Part shown: positions 53,901 through 63,800 of the stretch, one piece after another
Layout: each line of letters opens with the position of its first letter
How positions within the stretch are numbered: the first letter of the stretch is position 1
From: Isochrysis galbana
Lineage: Eukaryota > Haptophyta > Isochrysidales > Isochrysidaceae
Length of the DNA: 64,000 bases
Assembly: GCA_018136815.1 (NCBI GenBank)
Contig: CM030940.1
Span: 1,128,113-1,192,112 of the forward strand
Reading direction: 5' to 3'
The notes under the pieces: model-generated
What the model saw: only the letters and a program-made list of their open reading frames with translations
Told to the model about the DNA's origin: nothing
Database searches by the model: none
Position numbers and translations under genes: made by a program

Positions 53901-56883
53901 AGTTTCTTCCGACCCCGTTGTTTCCCGTCCAGCTACTCCCGAGTCAGACAACCACGAAGACCAAAAAGAAACCCACGATAACCACGACAACGACACGCCA
54001 CTCTACGCCTCCGAATCTACTCTCCACGACCCATTCTCTCCATGGACCGCCCCGCCTCCGGCACGCGCGAGCTCGCCGCGTCCGACGACGCCGACGACTC
54101 TCCGGAAGCGGCGCCAACAATGGCAATCATTCGGAGTGAACGGGGACCAGAAATGGTCCAACGTCACGCTCGAAACCGCTGACGAAATAAGAGCGCAAGC
54201 TCTAGCCGGACGAGGCGCCGACGAGGAATCCGACCTCGCCGCTGCCGTCCGAGCGCCGATCGAGTTCGTGGAAGCCAAAGGCATCCGCGCCGAAGAGCTA
54301 GCCTCATTAGTTCGAAGACCCAAGACAGAAGCCCAAGCTCGTCTCGAGAAAGACTGGGAAAAGATGTCCAACCACCCGAGGCACCCCACCGACAAGAGAG
54401 GCCTGGGATACACTAGTCCCAAGCTATCACCCTGCACCGCTACCAACGAGGACGACGCCTCTAGACCCTCTGCCACGATAGCGGCAGTCGGATTACCCGA
54501 AGAGACGACGATCACCATGACGACGAATTCACCCGAGCAACCACGCTGTCGACCAACCCCGTCCCCGTCCGACACCATCGCACACGTGACCGCGCACCGA
54601 CCGGATAGCGTCGTGGATACCCTACCATCTGCCTACCCAAGGCATTGCCTATATGTTCGAGACCTAGTGGTCTGCCGCTCCGGCGAGGCTACCGGCAAAG
54701 AAGGAGTTATCTTAGCCGACTCCGCTCTCACGGTCAACAGCACCCTCGCTGACACCGGAGCTGGCCCGTCGGTCGTGACCACTTCCCTCTTGTCCAGCCT
54801 ACCCAACGACGCATGCGTCGAGCGGCTGCCACAAGCCGTAGTGACACCGCTTCACGGTCCGGACGGCCTGCCTCTTATCACGCGAGGCAAGGCTCGAATC
54901 GTCTTCTCCGTCGGTGGATTTCTCTTTCGTCATACGTTCATGGTGATTGAAGGCAACCCGATGCTGCTGCTCGGGAACGACTTCTTAGCCACGCACGCCG
55001 CTTCGATTCAGCTCGCCTCCGACAGCGCGGACGGCTCTATCACCCTCGGTGCTCCATCCACGGTGGCTCCTCTTGAGGTTAATGGCAGTCCAAGCCCCGA
55101 CGCTCCGCCGATCTTTCGCGTCTCGACGTCACCGATAGCGGTGGTCCCTGTCAGCATGACTTGTGCACAAGTCTGTCCGACCTCCGCGAACCCAATCACG
55201 ACTGACTTCGTCCGAGGGCCGCAGGCCATCAAAAACGACAACCAGCTAGTCACCGAGCCTCTCTTCAGCACGGCCGATGAGTTTGCCGCCAAAGCGCCGG
55301 CATCATGTGGCTCCGAGTACCTCCTATACACCCACGAACCTATCACGATCCCGGCCTATCATCGGGCAACGTTTCACGTCCGAATTCCGCTAGCTCTTCG
55401 AGAACACGAAGACTGCGCCATGCTCGTGGACCGACTCCCTACGCGTGAAACGATCGATAGCTCTCCTCTCGTCATTCCCCAAGTAGAGAGGTCGAACTCC
55501 GACCACACCATCGCGGTTACGGTGGTCAACACTGACCCCAAACCTCTACACCTTCCGTCGTTCCATCCTGTAGCTTCGCTACAGGTTCGATTCAAAATTC
55601 ACGCTGGAACATATCGCCGCGTCGGGGCCGTTAACTCGCCGGATGTGATTGAGTCGCTCGACGAGGACCAGCGTAAGCTCCTCGAGGCAGCCAAGATCGA
55701 CCCCGAAGGCCGTCTCTCGATGCCCCAACGTGAACAAGTTCGTCGTCTACTGGCCCGACGTATCGCTGCTTTCGCAATTGACCCGACCAACCCGAATCAC
55801 ACTCACGTGATGGAGGTAGAGCTACCGCTCAACCCCGGAGCCGAAGCTCACCGCCACGCACCGTCTAGAGTTGGACGAGAGGGTGAGAAGATCATAGAGG
55901 ACGAAGTTTGCAAGATGGAGTCCGCGGGCATCATTAGGAAATCAAATTCGTCGTGGGCCTCTCGAGTCGTGCTAGTCACTAAGAAGGATGGCTCCGTACG
56001 TTTCTGCGTAGATTATCGCGACGTCAACTCCAAGCTTCGTCTAGAGGACAGCCCTCTTCCCCTCACGGTAGAAGCCATCGACCGATTGTCGTCCGGCCAA
56101 GGCAACCTTGATTCTCTATTCCTTTGCACCCTGGACCTGGCATCTGGTTTCTGGGGTATACCGATCAAAGAGTCCGATAAACATATCACCGCGTTCACTA
56201 CTCATCGCGGCAAGTACGAGTTCAATTACTTGCCTTTTGGTGTTCAATCCGGTCCCTCGTATATGTGCCGCCTCATGGACGCCGTTCTCGGTGGGCTGGC
56301 ATGGGAGATTTGTATGCCATACTTGGATGATGTCGGCGCCTGGTCGACAGGCGTAGGTGACTCGCTGCAGGCCAGGGAAGAGTCGTCATTCCAACAAATG
56401 TTACACCGTCTTGATCTTGTCTTGGAACGTCTCATCTGGGCGGGCCTCACTTGCAAGATGTCGAAATGCGTTTTCTTTGCCACCTCGGCTGAATATCTCG
56501 GCCACGTTGTTTCGCGTGAAGGTCTTCGGATGGATCCCAAGAAAGTGGAAGCCGTCTCGAAAATCGACCCTACCCAAATCAACTCTATCGAAGCCGTCCG
56601 TTCTTTCCTTGGACTGTGCTCGTACTACCGCCGTTTTATACGCCGTTTTGCGATCCGTGCAGCGCCGTTAACCGCTCTCACGCGGAAAGGGTGCGATGTC
56701 CCGGTCGAGTCGCAAACAGAAGCGAGCTCCCCACAAGAACCGCGTTCCGCGCTAGCTGCCGGCGCGCCCCCGCAGGCAATCTCCAAGAGTGAGATCAGCC
56801 TTGCTCTGACAGACGTTGGCTGTGGTGACCGTGGGGTCATTCATCTTGCATCTTGCGGACAAAGGCATCGGTCACTCGCGTAG
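50923..56883 (+). CDS. pol: Ty3/gypsy-like Pol with methyltransferase-like domain, protease and RT (truncated)
   Basis: 1986-codon frame. Residues 1-735 are a Ser/Pro/Glu-rich linker. Residues about 742-910 form a phage-type DNA methyltransferase-like domain: VLVVGETSGVVSSMFLLAGA (cofactor loop), DLVIAHPPCTYLSAVSSQWL (Cys801), VENPRM (843-845 ENP), and QPWEHGTGHQKATGLYL with LPPLQPT. An aspartic protease follows (DTGAGPSVV, Asp1277; later LLLGNDFL). The reverse transcriptase follows (VTKKDGSVRFCVDYRDVNSK, FLCTLDLASGFWGIPI, LPFGVQSGPSYM, YLDD at 1800-1803, LGLCSYYRRFIRRFA). After the RT thumb, the RNase H and integrase expected of Ty3/gypsy are absent. The frame instead runs into an 87-bp duplicate of gag sequence and stops. 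The copy is defective. Confidence 0.88.
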   Translation: MLRPSTSTASNQYPKIPQVPDKPFHLHPPLSPASSPITPISPNADNSILVLDITHESSKPSQPSPPLYQLKPLNRYPTPLPKHQQSKTSRSAKIQPPQAQSNLQSLKSNFACPSHKTSPEYESESKSRSELPSSSYATARPSTSLSPVQSSPVSPVSIATTMEAQFSGSSPLSFESESKPVLSKPRSEPSESESESEFTMSPSPTTRSTAGLTELQPPTEPPTTTPSEGVFTFGPPRPESESFGISGHVQNSNHTRAPFHEPPRIESKHKLTPKPSTTATVSLSQPPFRVSPQPACHSSKLHAAEPIPSVSVPSPSPIAQDNASRARVIKPVTESEITAAPSQPVLATVPLSSSQASASSSPTVATPGGFTFGPAPSVPISKVSPVFSAQHARNDESESEYQLTSPRSLRSTTGVPTPPHQPRAMEELAQPSPSPSEVAESSEFESESTVISAVHPPASPSQVLRRMLRIAEPLRPPPTPAAAAEPPPWPQPSPQPASTTATSLLSPAPTPPTTDCNEVDAWPDSSPDVTMESDHNSLARRGTAASQTELLRPLSQPNRVSKPCPSCLSPVVSRPRRPSPQSDTPLLRVSSSIPSSEPVSTSSISESSSIRPTSPRPPVAASKHCLPLDTTATAIMRVAAINASAIQSFDSSRNNSDVGTRDDTPSPALHALASLRARASGSAVVLPRHLTEAAQELRRPRSGTLASPAAALPKHFDELCAELTKTSQQVQDGLTFGCHAPRVLVVGETSGVVSSMFLLAGADVATCNLYPSEIDYVPHFQGDALHVQNLGWDLVIAHPPCTYLSAVSSQWLSQEPGRRAALESAARVFKSMASATAPFVAVENPRMHAEARRLVGGLTPTQFVQPWEHGTGHQKATGLYLTKGLPPLQPTCVVDGRESAMANLSPSPHRGALRSRTYVGVAGAMATHWMPVLLRHLSQQGDQPSTKKLSALELLACARRSLSDRPSLSSTEATAYEPWSALHRYERGRESSEVSSDPVVSRPATPESDNHEDQKETHDNHDNDTPLYASESTLHDPFSPWTAPPPARASSPRPTTPTTLRKRRQQWQSFGVNGDQKWSNVTLETADEIRAQALAGRGADEESDLAAAVRAPIEFVEAKGIRAEELASLVRRPKTEAQARLEKDWEKMSNHPRHPTDKRGLGYTSPKLSPCTATNEDDASRPSATIAAVGLPEETTITMTTNSPEQPRCRPTPSPSDTIAHVTAHRPDSVVDTLPSAYPRHCLYVRDLVVCRSGEATGKEGVILADSALTVNSTLADTGAGPSVVTTSLLSSLPNDACVERLPQAVVTPLHGPDGLPLITRGKARIVFSVGGFLFRHTFMVIEGNPMLLLGNDFLATHAASIQLASDSADGSITLGAPSTVAPLEVNGSPSPDAPPIFRVSTSPIAVVPVSMTCAQVCPTSANPITTDFVRGPQAIKNDNQLVTEPLFSTADEFAAKAPASCGSEYLLYTHEPITIPAYHRATFHVRIPLALREHEDCAMLVDRLPTRETIDSSPLVIPQVERSNSDHTIAVTVVNTDPKPLHLPSFHPVASLQVRFKIHAGTYRRVGAVNSPDVIESLDEDQRKLLEAAKIDPEGRLSMPQREQVRRLLARRIAAFAIDPTNPNHTHVMEVELPLNPGAEAHRHAPSRVGREGEKIIEDEVCKMESAGIIRKSNSSWASRVVLVTKKDGSVRFCVDYRDVNSKLRLEDSPLPLTVEAIDRLSSGQGNLDSLFLCTLDLASGFWGIPIKESDKHITAFTTHRGKYEFNYLPFGVQSGPSYMCRLMDAVLGGLAWEICMPYLDDVGAWSTGVGDSLQAREESSFQQMLHRLDLVLERLIWAGLTCKMSKCVFFATSAEYLGHVVSREGLRMDPKKVEAVSKIDPTQINSIEAVRSFLGLCSYYRRFIRRFAIRAAPLTALTRKGCDVPVESQTEASSPQEPRSALAAGAPPQAISKSEISLALTDVGCGDRGVIHLASCGQRHRSLA
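53143..53720 (+). other. Phage-type DNA methyltransferase-like domain inside pol
   Basis: The order SG (loop I), N-L/D acidic strand end, W-D-L-V-I-A-HPPCTYLS, ENP, QPWxxG, KATGLYL, LPPLxPT and a C-terminal RSxTYxGVAGAMATHW is that of small phage and prokaryotic proteins annotated as DNA cytosine methyltransferases. The Cys follows Pro-Pro as in C5-methyltransferase motif IV. Canonical target-recognition and motif VIII/IX regions are not obvious. Activity is not established. Confidence 0.75.
56725..56811 (+). repeat. 87-bp in-frame duplicate of gag sequence at the end of pol
   Basis: Identical to 48100-48186 except for one base (T to C). It is read in the same phase in both places, encoding SSPQEPRSALAAGAP and then QAISKSEISLALT. 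In pol it directly follows the RT thumb. Confidence 0.95.
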
Positions 56884-56995
56884 CGAGCGTAACCAAATCT
56901 TCGCCTTCTGCGCGAGTAGTGCAGCGGTCCCACTCGGCCGATGCCGTTTCTTTCGCGAAGCCCTTAGCCTCACTCACATTCACGTATCCTTCCCC
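56815..56995 (-). pseudogene. Inverted gag fragment of a related element
   Basis: The minus strand encodes VSEAKGFAKETASAEWDRC, then LVTLATRVTDAFVRKMQDE, homologous to the gag segment GFAKDSASMEWDRL...LVRAYVRKMGD near 49720-49840. It lies immediately beyond the pol truncation, so this junction combines a forward pol, a forward gag duplicate and an inverted gag piece. Confidence 0.8.
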
Positions 56996-57097
56996 ACTCA
57001 AACAGGGAAACACGGCGAATGGAAAAACAAGGAAGAGAAGCCAAGAGGAGAGCGACGATGCGACGGGAGGGGAACGACGGTACGACGGAAGAAATAA

Positions 57098-57650
57098 ATT
57101 TTTTTTCCAACTGGGAAGGTGCTGGTCCGAAGTTTTTTCTTCAGTGAAGGTGCAGGTGAAGGTGAGAGTGCAGGAACTGCAGGTGCAGGTGAAGACACGG
57201 TGAACGGGGCGCGCTGGGCGGCCAGTAGCCCACCAAGGTGGCTGTTGATCGTGCTCCCGTGGGATTGCAAGTTGAGAGCCAAAATTGATCAAGTGGTAGC
57301 GCCTGACTCACCACTGGTTGCCAAATCTGCGACACCACTGACTTCGGGCGCTCGACTGGCGACCTCTACGGGCTCAGCAGCATCCTTGCAGTTTGTCGCT
57401 GCAGCACTCCAGCAACCCCGGGAGTGCGCAACGCTACCCCTTCGCCGTCTGAAGGAGCCTAGGCCCCAGACATGACCATTAATGCAAGCCGGGGCGCTCA
57501 GATGACCCGCCCGCCCGCCCCCGGGCTCTGCCGGGGTCTCTGCAGGGCCTGCTGGGACATCTTCACCTGCGTCTTCACCTGCGTCGGCGTGCGGCATCGG
57601 CCAGCGGCTCAGTGCAGGTGCGCATCTTCCCAGTTGGAATTTTTTTATTA
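57098..57650. mobile_element. Candidate MITE-like element with short terminal inverted repeats
   Basis: The left end TTCCAACTGGGAAG (57105-57118) is inverted at the right end, CTTCCCAGTTGGAA (57626-57639), each bordered by T/A runs. The surrounding about 320-bp repeat occurs uninterrupted at 33125-33450, so that locus acts as an empty site. Inside, AGGTGCAGGTGAAG near the left and CTTCACCTGCGTCTTCACCT near the right extend the inverted relationship loosely. No transposase is encoded. Target-site duplication is not clear. Confidence 0.6.
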
Positions 57651-57970
57651 AGAGCCGATGCGATCGACAGTTACAAGGGGAGAATTAGTAGAAGTAAGGA
57701 GGGAATCTACCAGACTTCCCGTGCACTGATGAAAACAAGGGCGCGGGGGTAGGCGGTAGGCTAACCGCTGGGGGAAAACCCACGACGGCGAACACCTGCG
57801 ACGAGAACGAGGACGAGTGCGGGGGGGGGGGGGGACGCGGCAAGGAGCAAGGAGGGACCCAAGCGATCACAAAGCACAAGGACCAGGCCTGGGAATCAGG
57901 ATGCACGGATGCACAGGCTACAAGGAGGCGCAAACAGGCAAGGAGCGAGTGACGAGTTACGAGTTACTAA
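57650..57970 (+). repeat. Dispersed repeat of about 320 bp (copy interrupted by the TIR element)
   Basis: Counterpart of 33125-33450. It includes a G-run expansion (57822-57834) not present in the other copy and ends in GAGTTAC/GTTACTAACTCGAG words. Confidence 0.8.
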
Positions 57971-58870
57971 CTCGAGTTACGCGTAGAACGCCTATCGAGT
58001 AAAGAACGACTTACGAGTAAAGTCAAAGTCAAAGGCCGCGGACGAGGTCGATCGCGAATGCGACAGGCCTGGGCCTAGTGGGGGCTCCCTTGGGCCCTTG
58101 GGGGGGTCTGGGGCCCAAAGCCCAATGGGCACCGAATATGTGCTAGATAGGTGTGCCTTCCGGGGTTTCTACCGCTTTACTTTGGTGTATTTCCTCGATC
58201 CTGACTTTTTTATTTTTACACCCTTAGAAGTTACAATAATGCTTGACCACCCTATCAGATTTTTTGTAGAGCTCTAGTCGGAAAAGTGGTACGAGTATGG
58301 AAGATGGGCTCGAGTGTGGGGCCTCGAGCTGGGAGCTGGCTGCGCTTTTTTAATTTTTTTCATCCGACGTCTAGCTCGGCGCCTGCCTTGCCCCTCCTCA
58401 CCTGTGGTGGGCCCACCGCAGAGAGAGTGAAGAGGAGAGCGGCAGAGGCGCTGTCCTCCCGTTTCTCGCGCGGAGATGTACAACTTTGGGAACGGAGGCC
58501 AAACTCTCTGTTGTGTCGTTGTGTCCCGCCAGGTTTCGGTCGATTTCTGGACTCTCGGAGAGGGGGGGGGGGGGTAAGAAGCTGAATGTGCGCCGCGCGG
58601 ATGCTGGTGTTCTCTTCTTTCCCCTCGGCGCTGACTCCTCTTACCCTCTCCCTCTCGCAGAGACTCTTCCGCACGGCAACTCGGTCCCCGGGCGCCCGCG
58701 GTGTGTGTGTGTGGTGGTGGGGGGGGCCACTCATCTTTGATCTCTTGAAAGGTGAGACCGGATTTCGGTTCTGTAGAGTGAGTGCTCTACGAGTGGCTTA
58801 GAATAGAGCCCCCTGTGTCTCCCTTTCCGTCGGCGCCGAAAGGTGGGGAGGCACAGCAGGCACACAGCAG
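57971..58870. other. Intergenic region upstream of the ART-ankyrin gene
   Basis: No gene recognised. It contains a G-run (58561-58574) and a TG run (58703-58720). Confidence 0.4.
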
Positions 58871-58883
58871 CGTGTGTGGAGAG

Positions 58884-58884
<1 letters not shown>

Positions 58885-58939
<55 letters not shown>

Positions 58940-59165
58940 AAGAGGGACGGAGAGAGAGGAGTTGGGGGGGGGTCCAGGCGCGGGAGCAGTGGGCGGCCGG
59001 GCGGGGGGGGGGGGGGGGGGCAGGGGGGGAGAGGCTGGCGGAGCGAGCGGGGGTGAGACGGGGACCAGCAGAGAGAGAGGGGGGAGGGGAGAGGGAAAAG
59101 AGAGAGAGGGAGAGAGAGAATGGGTTAGAGGGAACGAGAGGGAACGAGAGAGAGAGCAAGAGGAG
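58885..59165 (+). repeat. Polypurine/GA and G-tract upstream of the ART-ankyrin gene
   Basis: A GA microsatellite (about 58887-58935), a G-run of about 17 (59003-59020) and GAGAGAG words continue to 59160, ending about 160 bp before the start codon. The same arrangement precedes the SLC4 and PP4R3 starts. Confidence 0.9.
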
Positions 59166-59323
59166 CAGAGAGGCCGCCGGCGGAGCAGGGGAGGCTGAGG
59201 AAGTCCAAGGGACGAAGCTTGCGCCGTGCGCCCGTGCGTGCAGGTGCGTTGGTGTGTGCGTGTGTGCGTGTGTGGATCTCTGACGGAGTCCACTCTTGAA
59301 TCTGCCCGCTTCATCCTCTCCCT

Positions 59324-62300
59324 ATGAGCTCTCTCAACGCCTCAGCCTACTACCGGGCGCACCGCACAGAGATCAAGCAGGCCTTCCAATCGGCTCTCGG
59401 AGACGCGGTCGCCGAGGAGGGACCGGACCCGGTCTGGCGGATAGGTCAGTTGCTTCAGCAGCAGCGGACACAGCCGCGCCGCTCCTCCACGAATCATATA
59501 TGGGCTGTCAGCCACGCACTCGACCGCTTCCGACAGAGCATCGGAGGACTCAGCCAGCCGCAGAGGGAGAGCATGCCGCCGTGGGACTCGAAGCAGTGGC
59601 TGGATTCGCTCGGCCTGATAAATGTGATCCTCAAGCCTCTGCTCGCACCGCTCAAGGAGAAGGAGCCGAGCACGGCCGCCGAGCTACCCTTCTTCCACGC
59701 CATCGGCCAGCTACAAGATCACACGGATCTCCTTGCCATCTTAAGTTCGCACAACGTGCTGGAAGAGATTGCCAAGGTAAGCTCGCATGATGGAATCGCG
59801 CCCCGCTCCCTTACGACCGCAAATCATCAGCGCGGGCCTTCCCCATGCAGTCGATCAGACCATGCCGCGGTCGCGCCGCCCACAGGTGATGTGGTCCTGC
59901 GCCAAGGAGCTGTGGGAGAACAGCGGAGTGCAGGCCTCCTCAACGCAAGGTGGAGGGAGCTCGAAATTTGCCGTCGGCCCCTTTGACGCGGCAGATGGGC
60001 AGATCTCCCTCGGCAAGCGCTCCCTGTTCTTCAAGGGTCTGGACGATTTCATCGGGCCGCCGAACCCAAACGTGCGCGAGGCGATGCACCACGAACACTG
60101 CACCAGCCAGGATTCCACCTTGTTTTTCACGGCCATCAACTACCAGACACGCACCACGCCGCGGTGCGAATGGTACTTCGTGGTAGACCCCACGCCAGCA
60201 GGGCTCAAGAAGAGCCGAATCACGGAGAGCGGTGATGGCCAGCACCCTCTGGAGTGGCCCAAGGAGGGGAAGCCGCCCTTGCCGGACAAGGTGAATGGTG
60301 CCATGCCGCCTGGCTCACCGACAAAGCAGCGGCGCAACGGGAGGACACTGGCAGATGCAGTCCCGGGCCCGCGCCAACCAAACGAAATGATTGATTTCGA
60401 GGTCGACCTCAACATTAAGAACGGCCTTCTGCGCGACATTGGCGAGGAGCCGATGACCTGGGACGAGTTCATTGGATCACGCCTCTACACGGGGCCCATG
60501 TTCCAAAAGTACAACTGGGTGCTTCGGTGCATCGGCAACCTTCGTGTGGAGCAGCCTAGTTCAATCATCACCGAGTCCGAGATCGAGAAGAAGCTGAGCG
60601 AGGACAAGGTGGCTGCCACCAAGGGCAACGTATACACCACGACGCTGCACGTCATCAACTCGGCCTGCATCAAGCTCGGAAAGCTAACCTCCGCGGCTAA
60701 GGTCTACCGTGGGATCTACGGGCGCTCCCTGCCCCTCAAGATGCACCAAGCGGATCACTACAACGTGAAAGGCGGGGTGGAGTTCGGCTTTATGTCTGCA
60801 ACGCTCGACCGACGCGTCGCGATTCAGTACGCATCGTCGAAGAGGGATAATGCCGCCATCTTGTTCGAGATGCAGATGGGCATGATCGATCGCGGCGCCG
60901 ACTTGTCGTGGCTATCCCAGTATCCCCACGAAAGAGAGGTGCTCTTCGCGCCGCTATCGGCCCTCGAGGTGCTGACGCAGCACGTAGAGGGTCAGGTGTG
61001 CGTTGTCAGTATTCGGCTCTCGGTCAATCTACAAGCGCTCACGATTGAGCAAGTCGTCTCCAAGATGCAGCGCTCGCACTTGCAGCTCATCGACCTGCTT
61101 CAAGGCAATATGCGCTTCGCTGGCGTGCCGCCAAGCATCACGGCGCCACTACAACAATTGCGACTCCAGGCCTCGCACAAGGACCCGAGCTATTACAATG
61201 TCGCGCAGCACTACCGGGAGGACACGAATCGCGTTCTGGACGCCCAAAAGAAGATATTCGACAACATCGCCGACATGCGCGTGTGGGCCACTGACGAGGG
61301 TTTCGATCGCAAGGCGAAGATGCGTCGCACGGCGATGCTGTGCGCAAGCGTCGGAGAGCATGGTAAGGCAGCAGATCTGCTCACGCTTTGGTCGGGGCTC
61401 AACACTCGAAATGGGACAAAGGTACCGATCACACCGCACCGCCAAAAGAGTCTGACGCCCGAGTGGGACTTGATTGCGGAATCGCTGATCAAGCAGGACG
61501 GGATGCATGCGCCATGGCCGGGCACTCTCGTGGAGCTCATCAAGAGAGGAAAGATGTCTGGGAAGCTGACCGCGGAGGGCAACGCATTCATCTGTACGGT
61601 GCAGAGAATGGTGGAGGAGATGCTTCGCGATCGTCATCCCCCGTTTTCCATTGGGGCTGACGTGCTCGTCTTGCTAGACGAGGAGCAGATTTGGGAGCAC
61701 GCAAGGATTAGCAGAGTCCGCGACGGGATCGTCGCCCCGCTCATGACGTATACGAAGTGGGGTAAGAGGAGGGAGGGGGAGGGTTACGAGGTGACGAGTT
61801 GGAAGACTCGGGTCGTGCAAACCGCGCATGTGCTGGCCCCAGGGATGGGCGGGCCAGCGGCGCTGCTACGTCACGCAGCCGAGATGGGCGAGGTTGAACT
61901 GGTTGATGCTCTACTCAAGGCGGGCGTGTCCGTGTATGAAAGCGATGCTCAAGCCAACACTGCCCTCATCCTTGCGGCGAAGAACGGGCACGCAGATGTG
62001 TGTAGGCTCCTGAAAAGTCAGGGCGCAGATGAGCACGTTCGCAACGCCTTTCGCGAGAACGCCTACGACCTCGCGAACAATTCGCGGCGCATGGACGTGC
62101 TGAGAGTTTTCAACCCATGGGCCTCCGACCTCGATGTCGGTTTTCAGGGCAACAGCTTCGAGGATAAGAAAGCTAAAAACACCCTTTGTGAGCCATGTGA
62201 TTTGTCAAACGGCGTAACCATGCTCATGCTTGCGTGCCGGCAAGGTGACATCGATGCCGTCCGTGAGATTCTCGATGCGCGTCAAGATGATCCTCTCGCC

Positions 62301-63449
62301 CGAACGTCATCGGGGTGCACTGCGCTAACTATGGCGTCGGAGGAAGGGGGTGAAGCACACGTTCATGTGGTCGAGGAGTTGCTTCGCCGATGCCAGGCGG
62401 AATATTCCTTCCCGGTGGAATATCTCCTAGAGCAATATCTCTACAGCGGAAGAAAGACGGCGATGGTACTTGCCGCCACCAACGGGCACTTGGAAGTGGT
62501 CAAACTCTTGGCAAATGCCCGGGCAAACATAAATGTGCGAACCCAGAGGATGCAGTTCATCGACGGCGCCCGAGTCGACGGCGACCGTCGCACTGTTTTG
62601 CATCTGACCTGTATGCATGGGCATCACGACGTAGCGAGCTTTCTGATTGACAACAAAGCGGACATCAACGCTACCAATTATTCGGGCGACACACCACTCA
62701 TGCTCGCGGCGAGGTATGGCCACTCACAGGTAGTGAAGCTGTTGCTGCGCTCGAATTGCACGGTGGCTGATGAAACGATGACGCCATCCTGGTCGTCGAT
62801 GCATCGTGCATGTGGCGCTGGCCACGTCGATGTCGCAGAAGCACTGCTCGAGGCGCATGAGGAGTTCGTCAATCACAAGGACAAGAAAGGCCTTACCCCG
62901 CTCATGGCCGCTGTGAGTGCCAATTTTTCGGAGGGGGCAGTAATCCTCATGAACAAGGGAGCAAATGTGCACGAGAGGGACCACGATGGGAGATCCGCCG
63001 TCTTCTACGCCGCGATGGCGGGGCAGGAGAAGTCGCTCCGTGTGCTCCTCACTGCCCACAATATTCAAGTGGACCAGCCCGACAACGTTGGTGAGACGCC
63101 TCTCATGGCGGCATGCAAAAGCGGCCACGAGTCGACGGCAAGGCTATTGCTGAACGCCCAGGCAAATCTAGAAGCTCCAGACGATGTGGCGCCCAATCCT
63201 CTTATCATCGCTTCCGCGGCAGGGCACGAACCGATCGTGCGTATGCTGCTCAATAACGGCGCGCACCGTCGGAAGGAAAAAGCAGCGGAGGAGGCAATGA
63301 AGGCTAGCAAGAGCAGGGAGGGTGCCGACGACCATGGCGCTCTGAATCCCACGCCGCTTACCCGCACCGATTCTTCCATGAGCTCAGGCGGGACGGAACG
63401 GTTCCACAAGATCATTGAGCTATTGAAACGGGAACCCATGTCCCCATGA
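59324..63449 (+). CDS. ADP-ribosyltransferase-fold and ankyrin-repeat protein
   Basis: 1338 residues from exons 59324-59776 and 59886-63449 (GT-AG intron of 109 nt; join LEEIAK|VMWSCAKEL). Residues about 420-520 form an R-S-E class mono-ADP-ribosyltransferase core: VYRGIYGRSLP (Arg426), GGVEFGFMSATLDRRVAIQY (Ser455) and QYPHEREVLFAPL (Glu500-x-Glu502). The family transfers ADP-ribose from NAD, typically to arginine. A linker with a small beta-rich module (GADVLVLLDEEQIWEHARIS) follows. About eleven ankyrin repeats then run to near residue 1290 (for example GDTPLMLAARYGHSQVVKLL and GETPLMAACKSGHESTARLL), ending in a Ser-rich tail. There is no signal peptide, so it is probably intracellular. 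The N-terminal 400 residues are not recognised. All three motif positions are intact. Confidence 0.9.
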
Positions 63450-63516
63450 TTCCTATTCGCCGTTCCAGCTCGTGGGGCATGTGACGCCATGAAGGCAACG
63501 TTGTGAGTCACGGGCA

Positions 63517-63800
63517 TTAGCCCATTGAGAAGATGTGCGACACCGCCCGAGTTCGGAAGAGTTCCTTCAAGGTCGACCGCTTAGACATGAAGATCACACA
63601 GGCTGTAGTCATGTAGCGCCGCCCATTTTGTTCCATCTTGTTGCATGCGAGATGGGCGGAGCAAAGCGTCTCTAGGTTTGTACTATCCGGCACGCTCAAC
63701 ACTTGCTCGGCACGCTCTGTTGAGTAGTAGCAAGCAGAGTCTCAAAAGGATGGAGTGCCTCGCCCAACGTTGCACGGAAGGACGTTGCAATCAATGGATT
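63517..63800 (-). other. Possible coding remnant converging on the ART gene
   Basis: Minus-strand frames with ordinary composition (VLSVPDSTNLETLCSAHLAC, then VIFMSKRSTLKELFRTRAVS, ending at 63517; and upstream ENPLIATSFRATLGEALHPF) lie in different phases. They could be exons of an unknown gene continuing beyond the window, or a decayed copy. No family recognised. Confidence 0.3.

Noticed and set aside
58731..59314. Pro/Ser-rich minus-strand frames upstream of the ART gene
   Set aside because: Translation of the CT complement of the GA tract; no evidence for a gene.
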